From NCBI GenBank assembly GCA_030272585.1, contig BSYQ01000013.1:2976001-3040000 (forward strand): a stretch of 64,000 nt of DNA, given 5' to 3'. Every line of letters begins with the position of its first letter. Position 1 is the stretch's first letter. A program made the position numbers and the translations under genes. This DNA is from Bryopsis sp. KO-2023. Taxonomy: Eukaryota > Chlorophyta > Ulvophyceae > Bryopsidales > Bryopsidaceae. Shown piece after piece: positions 20,776 through 32,560 of the stretch. The notes under the pieces are model-generated. The model saw only the letters and a list, made by a program, of their open reading frames with translations, had not been told where the DNA came from and did not search any database.

Positions 20776-23640
20776 GGCTCAGTTGCTGAATGATGGAGAG
20801 CTCCACAGCTAAATTGCCAGCAAAGAAAAATATCGATAATCGATAGAGGAATCAAAAAAATATATATATACAAGGAGCAATGAGAAGGAAAAACCCAGAA
20901 AAGAAAGAAAAGAAAAGAAAGCATTTATCTCTGCCAATGTGTGTGTGTGTGTCTATGTATTTCCCAATGTTTGTTTGTTTGCTTTCTTTTTTTTCTTTTT
21001 TTCTTTTCTTTTTCCGTTATTTTCATTGTTAGTGGAGGTCTCTGGGAAGAAAAAAATGTTTTGATCAAAACAAAGAGAAGAAAAAAATTATAAGAAAAAA
21101 ACTGCTTTTGATTATTTTGAAAATGTTGAGGGGGTTAAAAAAAAAATTAAAAAACAGAGGGGGTTTGGCCGAAAGAGAAGATAAAAGAAAATTTTTAGCT
21201 ACTGCAGTGACACCAAAAAAAAAAAAAGAAAGAAAGAAAGAAAGAAGAAGAAAAGAAAAAGAAAAAATATAAATATTTCAAAAACAAGGGGTAGAGGAAG
21301 AAAAAAAAATTGCCATTCTGTGGGTTTTCTTTGTTTTTTTGTTTTTTTTTTCTCTTGGAAACGGAGAGGTAGTTAGCTATATCTCGAGCTTTTCTTAATT
21401 TTATTTTTTGTTCATTTTTTTTTTTGGCTTTTTTTTTTTCACTTTGGGAATTCTACGTCGAGAAAAAAAAAAAATTGAAAAGAGAGGAATATTTTACGAT
21501 TTGGGAAAATTATGGAGCAAGTTTTGTAGTAAGGGATTTGTTGTGTCGTGTAAAAGAGAAGGAAAAAAAAGAAAAAAAAAAGGAGAAAAAAAAAGATGTA
21601 CTTTTTTTTCTTTATTAACGGCCAATTCAGGTGAGTATATTAAAAAGACTTTCTTGACTCGAGCTCAGCACAGGTGGAGCCCTGCAGGGAAGACAAAAAG
21701 AAAAAAAATCGGAAAAAGAAAAAAGAAAAAAAAGAGCGATGTCAGTATGACAGACAAAAAAAAGAGTGATGAAATACGATAGGGTTTCCTTGGGGTCGAA
21801 CGGTCGGAAAAAAAAATTAAAACGAAAGAAAGACTGACAGGGTGTCTGTGGATTTGGGGGGGGGAAGAAATAGAGCTTGTTCAGGTGTGAAAAATTGTGT
21901 GAGTTTTTTTTTGTCTTTTTTTTTAAATTAGTTGAGAAGAGGAAGGGAAAAAAAACCGAAGCCCCCTACGATTGAACCTTCGACCGAAAATGAAAGTAAG
22001 CAAAAGAAAAAAGAAAAAGGTAAATATTACGAAAGATGTGGGTGAGAGACTGGGGCTAGATAAGCCCGCAACTTTGCAAGAATTATTAGCGAAGGAGGAA
22101 AAAAAAAGAAAAAAAAGAAAAAAGGGGTGCTGATGTGAGTAGGAAGCAAGAAAAAAGGGGGGGTTGGGGCGGTGACATGTGGAGAATTATATAGATACAT
22201 AGAGTTGGGCTCAATCAACATGTATTTTTTGTTGGTGAGAGCTTTTGTTTTGTTTTTTGTTTTTTTGTACCTGAGAAGATTAAAAAAGAAATTGGCTGTT
22301 ATGGGGGGTACTTGGTTGGAATTTGAGACTGGGGGAAAGGGAAAGCAATGGTGATTGGGGAAAAAAAGGGGGAGGGAGGGAGAGGGGACTGAAAGAGAGT
22401 GCCCCTCCTCCCCCCCCCCTCTTTTGTTCAAAAAAGTCGGAGAAAAAAGTCGAAAAACAAACACATATATAAGTGTTTCTGGATTTCTGGTGTAAGTTGC
22501 AGAACACTTTCAATGGAAGATTGAGAGATTCCATGAGAGTGAGAAAAAACAAAAAGGATATTGGAAAAGGGGGGGGGGGGAAGAAAAAAACAAAAAAACA
22601 GGGGGGGATGAGTGGTGAGAAGAAAAAAGAGAGAAACAAAAAAAAACATAACAGAAACAACACAAAAGTAGTAGCATTCTTTTTTTTATCGGAATATTTT
22701 CTACCATTTTTTCGTATGGACGGATCTGAGCTCTAATTTCATGTACTATCAAAATATGAAACAAAATATGAAAACGGGGGATTGAGAGAGGGCGTCTTGA
22801 GCTGCGTTTTTAAACTCTCTCTCCCCAAATACACACACAACTTCCAGCTTTAATTCCATCCTTCAGAAAGGAGGAAAAAAGAATTTACTTTTTTTCCGCT
22901 TCCGAAGGTTGTGAATGGACCGGCAGGGGGAAAAAATATTTGCTGGAGGTAGTTCAGGGAGGGGAATATCCAACCATTTTCTGTTCACCGCCAATTTCTT
23001 GGGGTTGGAATTTACCAAGGAATTTTTGCGGAGGTCCGGAGATGAGAGGAGTTTTTTGTTTTTTTTTATGGGGGTGGGTGGCTGAGAGGATCAAAAAAGT
23101 TTTATTTTTCTTCTGTTTTTTTTTTTTTTTTCAATTTTTCTAAGGCTATATACTATACGTACTATTTTGTGGTTGCAGGAAGGGAGTTTCAGAGGGGGAA
23201 AAAAACACACACACACATTACTTGTTTTTTTCTAATTAAAAAAAAACAAAACAACAATAGACTTTTGAGTTTCCTTTTTTTTTATAAACTTGAGAGGAAC
23301 GCCGAGGAGATAATTTATTTGGGGGCGTGTCGTATTTAATACTTTTAATACTGCATGTTTTTTTGGTTTTTTTTAAACTGAACAGGCAAAAAAACAAAAA
23401 AAATAGGGCGGAAAAGTGTGCATATTTTTGTGACGTAACGAGAAACAGGGGGGCTGATGCAAGTGCTGCTCCTTTTTGAATTTCTTGTAATTTCTGGAAA
23501 ATAATTTCTGGAAGCTTGACAGTGTTTTTTTTTTTTCTCAGGACAGTTGTACAACAATCAAGGTTTTTTTGTGTGTGTTTTTTTTTCCTGAACACAGGCT
23601 TTTGGAACAACTGAGTGGATTACACTTAAGATAGCTGGGT
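20776..23640. other. Gene-poor homopolymer-rich DNA, G over C on the plus strand
   Basis: There are long T, A and G runs and purine-rich tracts such as AAAGAAAGAAAG near 21225. The open frames here are made of Lys, Phe, Gly and Glu runs and are not genes. Confidence 0.65.
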
Positions 23641-25060
23641 TTTTTCCCCGAAGGGACTTCCAAAACAAGGATATTCAAAACTTTCACCGACACCAATATA
23701 TATTCATCTCTAAGCCAATTGTACTCGATACATCTTTCCCACTCTACGATATTGTTCGATTGATTACATTAGTCGTGGGACAAACTGGAATAGGACTTGA
23801 AAAAGGGTCTGTCGCTGTATGAACAATATCCGTTTCGACGCGTCACTATGAGTGTAATACGAAGGTGTTAATTGCCTTCAGTTACGAGTCTCCCCTTTTC
23901 TTTCTCGTTTCTACAAGTTGTTGTATGGGGTTCTTGAATTCGATGGTGGTGGAATTGCTACACAATGGGGGGTGTTCCATCTGAGATGTTTTCGATCAAT
24001 CTTTCCTTTTCTGTTGGAGGGTAAAGGCGGACACCCACCCACTGAGCAGATACCACGGTTACATCCTAATAAAATGGACCTGTGAGATGGTTTGCAAGTG
24101 AAAATTTTTACACATACATTATCATTATTTATACATTGTTGAAGGAATTCAGCGGTCCCAACCCCAGCCACACAGACACCCACTGAGTCGCCAGTCAAAG
24201 TTTTCAAAACCTCTGCCTTTGAAAAGCGAAAAGAGGTGGTTTGCGTCCACAAACATATTGAAGGAAAATGTTGTGAAAAAGGCAAAGATGCAACGACAAG
24301 CATCCCTTTTCTATTTCCAGTTGTGTAACGAACTTCCAAGTTAATTTTTGTTAATGTTTTTCAACAGAGGAAAAATCGTGGAAGAAAAGTCGTATCAAGC
24401 AGAAGCAGAGAAATACGTGAGCAAGTCCCCTGTCGGACTTGAGTTTGTTTGCGTGGGGGTGGGGTTGGGGGAAATCCAACAGCTAGTGCTGCCACCGATG
24501 GCTGTCAGCCCCAAACCAACTGTAGCTTTATTGTCAGCCCTTGCAACCTCAATTCCAACTGCACATTGGAGTTCCAGAAAGTTCTGTGAATGCATTTAAT
24601 ATGCTGAAAATGTCCCCTAAGTGGCACACAATCATGCGGCTTTAGGCCTGGCTGGGGATGTATGGAGCTACTGCCTTCTGGTCAACCGGATGTTGGTGGG
24701 CCAATTTTCCTTCCCATACCTTGGGGAGAACCCCAGTGTTTCACCAGCGTTTCGTGGTGCTGTGTGGAGGGTGTCGGGTGTCTGACACCAGTCAAGTTGC
24801 TGCAGGTCATCATGAAAATAAAAATGGCAGAAATTGAGGGATGTTGGAGTATGTCCAGAGATTAATGCAGGGAAGGGGGGCACTTAAGAATATGGCAGAA
24901 CTTCGGTCCATATTTTTTTCGTTCCATTTCCCCATCAGATATTTAAAAATGAGGGAAATCCACCATCGAATTTTTATTTTTATCGCAATTTTTTTTTTCC
25001 ATTGAGAAGTATACGCAACAGAAGGCAAACAAAACAACAGTAGAAAGATTACATATACAA
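23641..25060. other. Island of ordinary-complexity sequence in the homopolymer desert
   Basis: Composition becomes balanced here. A 142-codon open frame on the minus strand (23911-24339, includes KTLTGDSVGVCVAGVGTAEF) and a plus-strand frame at 24348-24599 have no family match I can name. It could be an unrecognised exon cluster or a worn repeat. Confidence 0.3.
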
Positions 25061-28000
25061 ATATCCAACACCCGTCCTACCACCGTTCCACCCCGTCAAA
25101 CCCACACTCAGCCAAAAACCTCAATATATCAGTATATGCAGACTATAATCTGCAACACTTCTCTTTTTTTTTTCTTCTCAAAAGATCAAACTGAACGATC
25201 AGAAAATATCCCACACCCACCCATCCACCCCATCCATACTGATACATTGCAACCCTGCGTGTGCATGTCAGTCCCATCACTTTTCTTTTCTTTTTCTTTC
25301 CGATATGCTGAATTTGAAACCGTATCGAAAAAAGGTGAATTGGAAAATGCACCCTCACAATTCAAAATAACGATACGTCGAAAAGCTCTACAGCCCCATT
25401 GTGGAAATTCTGAGTCAGAATTTCTGACCTCCAAAATCTATTGTTGTCGACACTTCCCCTCCAAATCCCATAGATTTTTTTTTCCCCCAAACTTTTTTTT
25501 TTTTTTTGTATTCGCAATGCTAAACATTCAATGATTGCGAATTTTTTTCCCCTACAAACTCACATTCAAGACTTCTCCATTGCCTTTCTGGTGTTTTTTT
25601 TTTTTCTTTTAAATTTTTTTCCCACCCCTTTTTTGGGGGTTCCTTGTTTACCTCCCTCTATATTGATCTTTCGAAAAACAAACTTCACCACCAAAATCGA
25701 AAAAGAAAAAAAAAAGTAACCGGTTTTTTTTTCTTTTCCTTTGGTTTGATTCGAAGATCTTACGTCGTTGAGCAACCCTTTTACTATTTGTTTTTCACAC
25801 TTTTGTTTTTTCGACCCCCCCTTTTTATGTTTTTGGACCTGCAACTCAATTGTCGACCCTTCGAATTCAAAATAAGGAAATGTGGTTACAAATTCTCCAT
25901 TCATACCTTTGCAAAAAAAAACAAAAAAAAAACAGCTCTATTTTTGCATCAGAAAAACTCACTTGCCTCTTTTCAACGAGCCTCTTTTTGAAAAAAATAA
26001 AAATGGAAAATCCTCTTTTTTTTTCTTTTCAAATTCAAATTCAAATTTAATTTTTCAATTTTTTTTGCAAGACAGGATTATCATAACCCTACATTTTGTC
26101 GACCAAACAGTACATAGATTTTTTTTTTCTTTTTTTCTTTTCCATTTTTTGTCACCAAAACAAAAAAAGGATATATTTTTTTCTTCTTCTTCTTCCCTTT
26201 TTTCAGCTTTTTTTATTTTCAACAGCTAACTTCACAAAAAAAAAAAAAGATTTTTTCTTTTCCTTCCTTTTCCCTTCCTCCCCTTTTTTTTTCCAACACA
26301 AAACTGAGATTCGCATGCAGAGTCGAAAATAGTCGATTTTTTCAATTTCGACACAAAATTTCAACAAACCCTACATTTGCCATCTTTTTTCTTTCTACCC
26401 CACCACAAAACAATTCAAAAAAGGTATTTTTTTTTACGGGAAAGACTATTTTCCTCCAGGGCTTTTTTAAATCTTCTTCCCCATTCCTTTTTTGTTTTTC
26501 CACACATCCCCACGCTAAAAAGTTGAAGACAGTTACAGAAACACACACACACCTGAGAGGGAAAAAAAACCCACCATAGATATCAGATTCTCCCAACTTT
26601 TTTTTTCCCTTTTTTCCTTCTGACAATCAGCCCCTTTTCAGAAATCGACCAAGGAAAAAAATCCTTGAAGCAACGGTAGCACTTCATTGAGTTTCTTAGG
26701 GAAAAAAACCCAGAAGCTGCAGTTATTTTTTTTTTTCCGGACAAAAAAAAATAATAAAAAATCCAGGATGTAATCGACAGGAAACCCAATTATGGAAGCT
26801 GGTGCTTTGTTTCTTTTTTTTAAAGATCAGTCCCTATTTTTTCCCCCCATCTTGCCTAAGAAAGAAAGTAACTCTCAGAAACGAGCGAAAAAGAACATAC
26901 AAAACCTGGACAGCTTGGGTGCAAAATCTAACCCATCTCTTTCCTATGGTCTTTTTTTTTCCTTTTCCAGACCTCCCCCCTCCCGAAAAAAACCTCACCC
27001 CCGTCACAGCGCTTGGAACTTTTTTTTTCTTTCAGTCTTGTAGTTTTCACAGCACCGTTTTGTTTTTGCTTGCCATAAAAAAATCCACCCGGGTTTCCCC
27101 CAATCCCTCGAAAAAGTTCCTCTTTTTTTTATCACTACCCCAAACTCGCTTTCCCCCTTCTTCAAAATTCTCTTTCCGTTCTTGTTTTTTTTTCCACTCA
27201 AAATCCAGTCGAAAAAAGAAAAAAACAGGAAAACAAACGGGGCAAAAAAAATCTCTTTCGAAACACCAAAACTACCACCACTTCTTAGACAATAATCCTC
27301 GCCCCGGAATTCATATTTTTTCCTCAGCTTTTTTTTTTTCTCTTCCTTTCCCCCATGGTGAAAGAAAAAGGAAAAAAAAAAAAATTGGAAAATCCGCCTA
27401 TGGATAGACTTCTTCACCCCCTCTTCTATTTTTTTTTTTTTTGTCACAGTCTTCATAAGGATTCCAAATACAAACACACATACAAAACAAAAATCCACCT
27501 TACCCCAACAAATACGTTGCAACAAGAAAAACCCCCTCCAGGCTTTGCAACTCTAAATCCCCTCAAAAACACCAAAAAAAAAGGGGGAAACAAAAAAAAA
27601 ACACCAAAAAAAAGAGCAAAACACAAAAGGGTTGTTTGACACTTTCTAGCGCTCCTCTTCCCCCCCTTCCCTCTCAATTAATCCAGAAATTCAGTTTCAC
27701 AATTAATCCAATAATTGAGTTTCTCAATTAATCCAGCAATTGAGTTTCAGTGAACCAATACCAAATCCTTGATGCTGTACATACCCCCCCCCAAAAAAAA
27801 ATTGTATTATCAGTAGGAAATCTCTCATATTCATAAAAAAAACAGATCATCAAACAAAGTGGGGTTGGGAAAAGAAAAAAAAATACACATGTGTGTATAT
27901 AAAAAACGAGCTACACTTTTTTCCTCCGGGAAATATTTTCAACATATATCTCCACACACACAGACCCCCCTCTCTTTTTTCTCCTCTTCTTTTTTTCTTT

Positions 28001-30894
28001 TTTTCTTTTTTGGGAAATAGGGAACATAATACAAAAAGTCAAAAGCTTGTCTGTTTTCTTGACTAATATTTGCGAAAACGTCTTTTATATGATAAGACTC
28101 CCCTTTTTTTCCCAATTTTTTTTCTTTTCCCTTAAAAAAAACAAACAGTTTTTGTGCAGCAAGCTTGTGGTTATATCCAAATTCCCCCCTTTTCACTTTC
28201 CTCAAAAACAAAACACATAAATCGTGTTCTAAAAAAAACCCCAACAAAAAAAAACACCCCTTTCACACAACAGAAAGCGATGCTAGCTTACTGATGTGGA
28301 GAGGTCAAAAAAAACAAAAAAAAACACCTTATCAACAAAAAAAAACCAATTAAAAACAAACAGGGGAATGTGTTACGTATTTTCTTCAAACTTTTTCCTC
28401 CCTTTTTTTTTTTTTTGGACGCTCTATCGATCAATCAATGCAGCCTTCTCCCAGTAAAGGAATTTTTTTTTCCTCTCTCTCTCTTTCACAAACCCTACTA
28501 TACCTTTTTCCATGTAGAAAAAAAAGTGCTATTTTTATATATATATATATAGATGTATAGATTCTTAATATAATGCAAAAAAAAAAAAGACCACATTTCC
28601 CACCCTTTTCAAATCTCTCCCACAATTCTCCCCCTTAAAAAACACATTCCGAAAAAAATCCATTAGCCTCTTTTTTTTTTTTTTTTAAAAGAACTCCCCC
28701 CCCCTCCCTTCTATTTTTCTTTTCAAAGTCTTTTCCGTCTTTTTTGCTTGTTCTAATTTTTCACACAGCTAAAAAATGCTTTTTCTTTTTTTTTTCTTTC
28801 TTTTTTAAAGGTATTTTGGGACCTAAAGGCTTCCCTTTCTCTCCCTTTCGGTTTTTTTTTTTCTTTTTTTACTTCTTGGAGGAAAATTTTTCCCGCCCAT
28901 TTTGAACCCCCAATTTTGCAACAATGAAAGTTTGAAGCAAATCATCCATGACTAATGCACTGTCAAAAATAGTATCGACAAAAATGCACTACCATGTTTT
29001 TTTTTTCCTCCACGATTTTGTTTGTTTTTTTGTTTGTTTTTTCAAGACGCAAAACAGACTTCAAAAAAAACCAGCCAAAACCAACAATATCAACAAAAAA
29101 TGCTCGCCAATCTTTAATTTCTTTCCTTTTCCCTATTTTTTCTTTTCTTTCTTTGTTCTCCTTCCCCTAAAAATAAAACCACCATTCCACTTGAAAGGGA
29201 AAAAAAAAAAAACAGCTTCAAGTTTTTTTTCTTTTTTTTTTTTGTTCTATTCATCGTCTCCTTGTGTAAACACAGCAAACCCTTCGAAAAAAAAAGAAAA
29301 AAAATACTAAGAAAAGAAATAAAACCAGCCTCTATAGACCTTTACAAATTTTCTCGCCCCTTCAAGACACCATGTACAGAATTTTGGATTCAGAGAGCCT
29401 CTCCTTCCGAAAAAAAAACTTATTTGTTCTTTTTATCCACACTCACCCCTCCTTTTTTTCTTTTTTTTTTTAAATCCTCCCTCCTGTTCCCTTGTCAATT
29501 GAACATCTCTTCATCCAAAAAATCTTTCCCTCCACAAATACACACACTCTATTTTCCTTTTTCTTTGAAGGGGTTTTGAAACAGAAGGGGGGGGGGGGGG
29601 CAATTTTCTATTCGGTCTTTGGTTCGATTCCCCTCCCCCCCCCCTCTTTTTCAAAAATTTCCCCTACAACTTCCAAAAAAGAAAAGAAAAATACACCCAA
29701 CACCGCTAGATCAAGAACAATTAATAAAGGTCCACATCTTCTTCTTCTTCCTTTTTTTTTTGCTTCTGAATTTCAATTTTAAATTTCCTAGAAAAAAATC
29801 ATAATATAGAAAGAAAAAAGGTCCAGCTTCAGCCAAAACGGTGATGGAGAACAATTTAATCATCAAAGGTAAAAACCCCGCCCCCCGTTTTTTTTCTTCT
29901 TCTTCTTTTCTTTTTTCTTCTTCTTAAACCCATTATCATACAAAAGGGACCAATCTTGTCTGGGTGGGTTGTTTTTTTCTTGATTTTTTTTACCTTTTTT
30001 TTCATCAACCAAAACCAAAGAAATATTTTCCCTTTAGTTTCTTTTTCCTCCCGCCTGGGCAGGAGCCAACAAAGAATGCGAAGGCTGCACAAAATGAACA
30101 TACCCTAAAATCAACCCCCCCTTGCCTATTCTGTTTTTAATTTCCCCACCACCCCCCACCTAAACCCCCCCTCTACAGATAGAGCGACCATTCTTCTTTC
30201 CCCAGCTTCTTTTCCTATATTCTCTTCCAAAATCTTCCCAACAATTTTTTTTTTCAACCCCTCGCTTTCTGCAATCTTTTTCATTGCCTTTTTAAATTCT
30301 TCTATTTTTTCTTTTCCACCACTTCAAATCGAAATTCAAATAAAAAGGCATATATATAACCCCACAATGAATATGATATTGCCATACATATTTTTTTTTT
30401 TCCATCTTTTTCCAAAAACTCCAAAGCGAAAAAACACCACCGAAAGGAAAAACAAAAGAAGGAAAAAAAAAAAGGCATTTGTACAAATTACTGATCTGAT
30501 CAGGTGATCAGGGGGAAAGAAAAAGAAAGAAGGGAAAACAAAAAAAAGAACCAAAACTGAAATAAAAAACGAAGGTCAAAAAAGAAAGAAAGGGAAAAGA
30601 AAAAAATCATGCCTGGTCCATGAACGAACACAGACAGATTTCACACCCGGAAAACCAAAAAAAAAAAAAAAGGAACAAAAATTCTAACAGATTTTCACCC
30701 AACCCCTTTTCTTTATTTCCTGGTTGTCCATGATTTCTTTAGTCTTTTTCCCTCTTTTTTTTCTTCTTCTCTTTTTTGTTTTTTACATTCTCTACCCCTT
30801 CGTTTTCTCGTTTTGTCTTTTTTCTTCCCTCCATCAAAAACCCCATCCGACCCCCGACCCCCCTCAGAAATCAGTTTCAAAACATCGTACATGA
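25061..30894. other. Gene-poor homopolymer-rich DNA, C over G on the plus strand
   Basis: T, A and C runs dominate and G-runs are rare, the opposite of 18600-23640. It lies 3' of the minus-strand kinase. No gene is seen; the frames are low complexity. Confidence 0.65.
27675..27749. repeat. Three tandem copies of a 25-bp unit
   Basis: CAATTAATCCAGCAATTGAG-type units repeat three times with one to four changes each. Each unit contains the near-palindrome CAATTnnTCCAnnAATTG. Confidence 0.7.
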
Positions 30895-32007
30895 TCACGA
30901 CAAAGGTACCTCCGCATCGGCGGTGGACGGCCCGCCGAACTCGACGACACTCGACGACGTCCGCGACATCTTCTTAAACAACGCGTGGCTCAGGGCCTGC
31001 GTCGCAGACATCCTCTTGTTTCGGTCACGCACCAGAAGGCTCTGCACGACGTCTTTCGCTTCATCCGAGACGTCAGCCCATTCCTCGCCATCGAACGAAA
31101 ACCCGAGGTGCAGTCCCACTTCCACGACCTCCCCACCTTCCATCTTCACGAAAGGCAATCGCCCCGACAAAACCTGATACATCATCACGCCAGCGGACCA
31201 CATGTCCGCTTCCACGCCGTAGCCTCCCAGATGCACCTCCGGCGCCATGAACAAGGGTGAACCAACCCGATGCCTCAAGCGGAGTCCGGGGACGACTTTT
31301 TGGCTGCAACCGAAATCAATCGCTTTGACGTCAAAGTCCTCCGTCAGCATGAAGTTGGCAGGTTTCACATCGCCGTAGCAAATTCCTCTGGCGTGGCAAG
31401 CTTCCAGAAATGCGAACACGCCTCGCATCGTCACCAGGACGTCGCTCTGGTCCATCGCCTCGCCTTGCGAAATCTTGTCCGCGATGCTGCCCCCCCGCAA
31501 GCGCTCCATCACGACGTACACGTACTCGTCGTCCTCGTAGGTCGCCACGAGCTCCGCCACGTTCTCGCAATCTCGGAGTTCCGACATCGTCACCGCCTCG
31601 GCGTGCAGTCGTTTCAAAGCCAGGGGATTCGCTTTCACGATATCGTCCTTCGCCAGCAATTTCACCGCGAACGTCTCGTCCGACGCCAAGCATCGAGCCT
31701 CGCAAACAACGCCTTGTTGGCCGGCTCCCAGAACCTTGCCAATTTCGTAATCCGTCGCGATTTCCGGCCTCCACGTCAGCGATGCTTTCGTGCACGCGTC
31801 GCCCTGAACGACGCCAGCTGCGGCTTGAAGTGGAACCATTCCGGCGCTTCTCTCTTGTCCTAGCCTTTGACCGGCCCCGACCCCACCAAATCTGGTCGAA
31901 ATCTTCTGACCGGGCCTGGACATCACCCTTGGACTCCGCTCCGCATCAGAACCGGGCTTTTTCGACACCATCCCCACCATTCCCGGCAAAACTCCAGAAA
32001 ACGACAT
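30895..32007 (-). CDS. Serine/threonine protein kinase, CAMK/CDPK-like, single exon
   Basis: An uninterrupted frame of 370 aa from the ATG at 32007; an in-frame ATG at 32040 would add 11 residues. After a ~85-residue basic, disordered N-terminus comes a complete kinase fold: GKVLGAGQQGVV glycine loop, FAVKLL lysine, alpha-C Glu in HAEAVTM, YVVMERLRGGS hinge, YGDVKPANFML catalytic loop, DFG in AIDFGCS, FMAPEV, and EADMWSAGVMMYQVLSGRLPF. The HRD motif is changed to YGD but the catalytic Asp, Lys and Asn are kept, so activity is likely. No EF-hands follow the domain, so it is not a full CDPK. It is the only intronless gene in the window and diverges from rbfA, sharing a ~550-bp upstream region. 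Confidence 0.9.
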   Translation of the reverse strand: MSFSGVLPGMVGMVSKKPGSDAERSPRVMSRPGQKISTRFGGVGAGQRLGQERSAGMVPLQAAAGVVQGDACTKASLTWRPEIATDYEIGKVLGAGQQGVVCEARCLASDETFAVKLLAKDDIVKANPLALKRLHAEAVTMSELRDCENVAELVATYEDDEYVYVVMERLRGGSIADKISQGEAMDQSDVLVTMRGVFAFLEACHARGICYGDVKPANFMLTEDFDVKAIDFGCSQKVVPGLRLRHRVGSPLFMAPEVHLGGYGVEADMWSAGVMMYQVLSGRLPFVKMEGGEVVEVGLHLGFSFDGEEWADVSDEAKDVVQSLLVRDRNKRMSATQALSHALFKKMSRTSSSVVEFGGPSTADAEVPLS

Positions 32008-32560
32008 AGTCACAATTCGCTCTTTTCGTAACAACCCCACAAAAGCAGGCTTTTTTTCCCTGGAACGCCGACGTCAGAGAGTACCCTTTCAAAATATCCC
32101 GACAATAACAGCGGGTTTCTCGTTTCGATAAGTGTATATTTTTTGATTTCCTTGGTGTTTTCCCGGAAGAGAAAAAAACTTCGAAAAATTCCAAGGGCTT
32201 GGCGAAAAAAATATGAAAAAAACAAACAATAAGTTGCTTTTTTTCCTTTTTCGCCGCGCCACGAAGTAGAATAAAAATCAGAAGACGCTCAAAATAATGT
32301 CTGCTCGCAAAAACTGAAAACACCAGAGGGAAGGTCGAGTAAATAGGTCGCCTGAGCTTTCGGCCAGAGACTGGATGCAATGACTGTACCAATGTCGTGT
32401 TGGAAAGATAGAGTGAGGAAGTGCGCTGAGTCCGTCAGGTCCGACATACGCGCTGAACGTTCGTTTTCCATCAAAGCGATTTGGTTTCAGTTATTTTCTC
32501 ATTTCGGGCAGGAACTCTGGGCGTTTTTTTTCTGTTTCTGGCAAGAAAAAAAAATCAACC
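32008..32560. promoter_or_regulatory. Shared divergent upstream region of kinase and rbfA
   Basis: 553 bp separate the two start codons, so the interval should contain both promoters and 5' untranslated regions. I see no clear TATA box or named operator. Confidence 0.5.

Noticed and set aside
31270-32009. Two plus-strand frames of ~200 codons opposite the kinase
   Set aside because: They are antisense shadows of a gene with clear kinase motifs on the minus strand.
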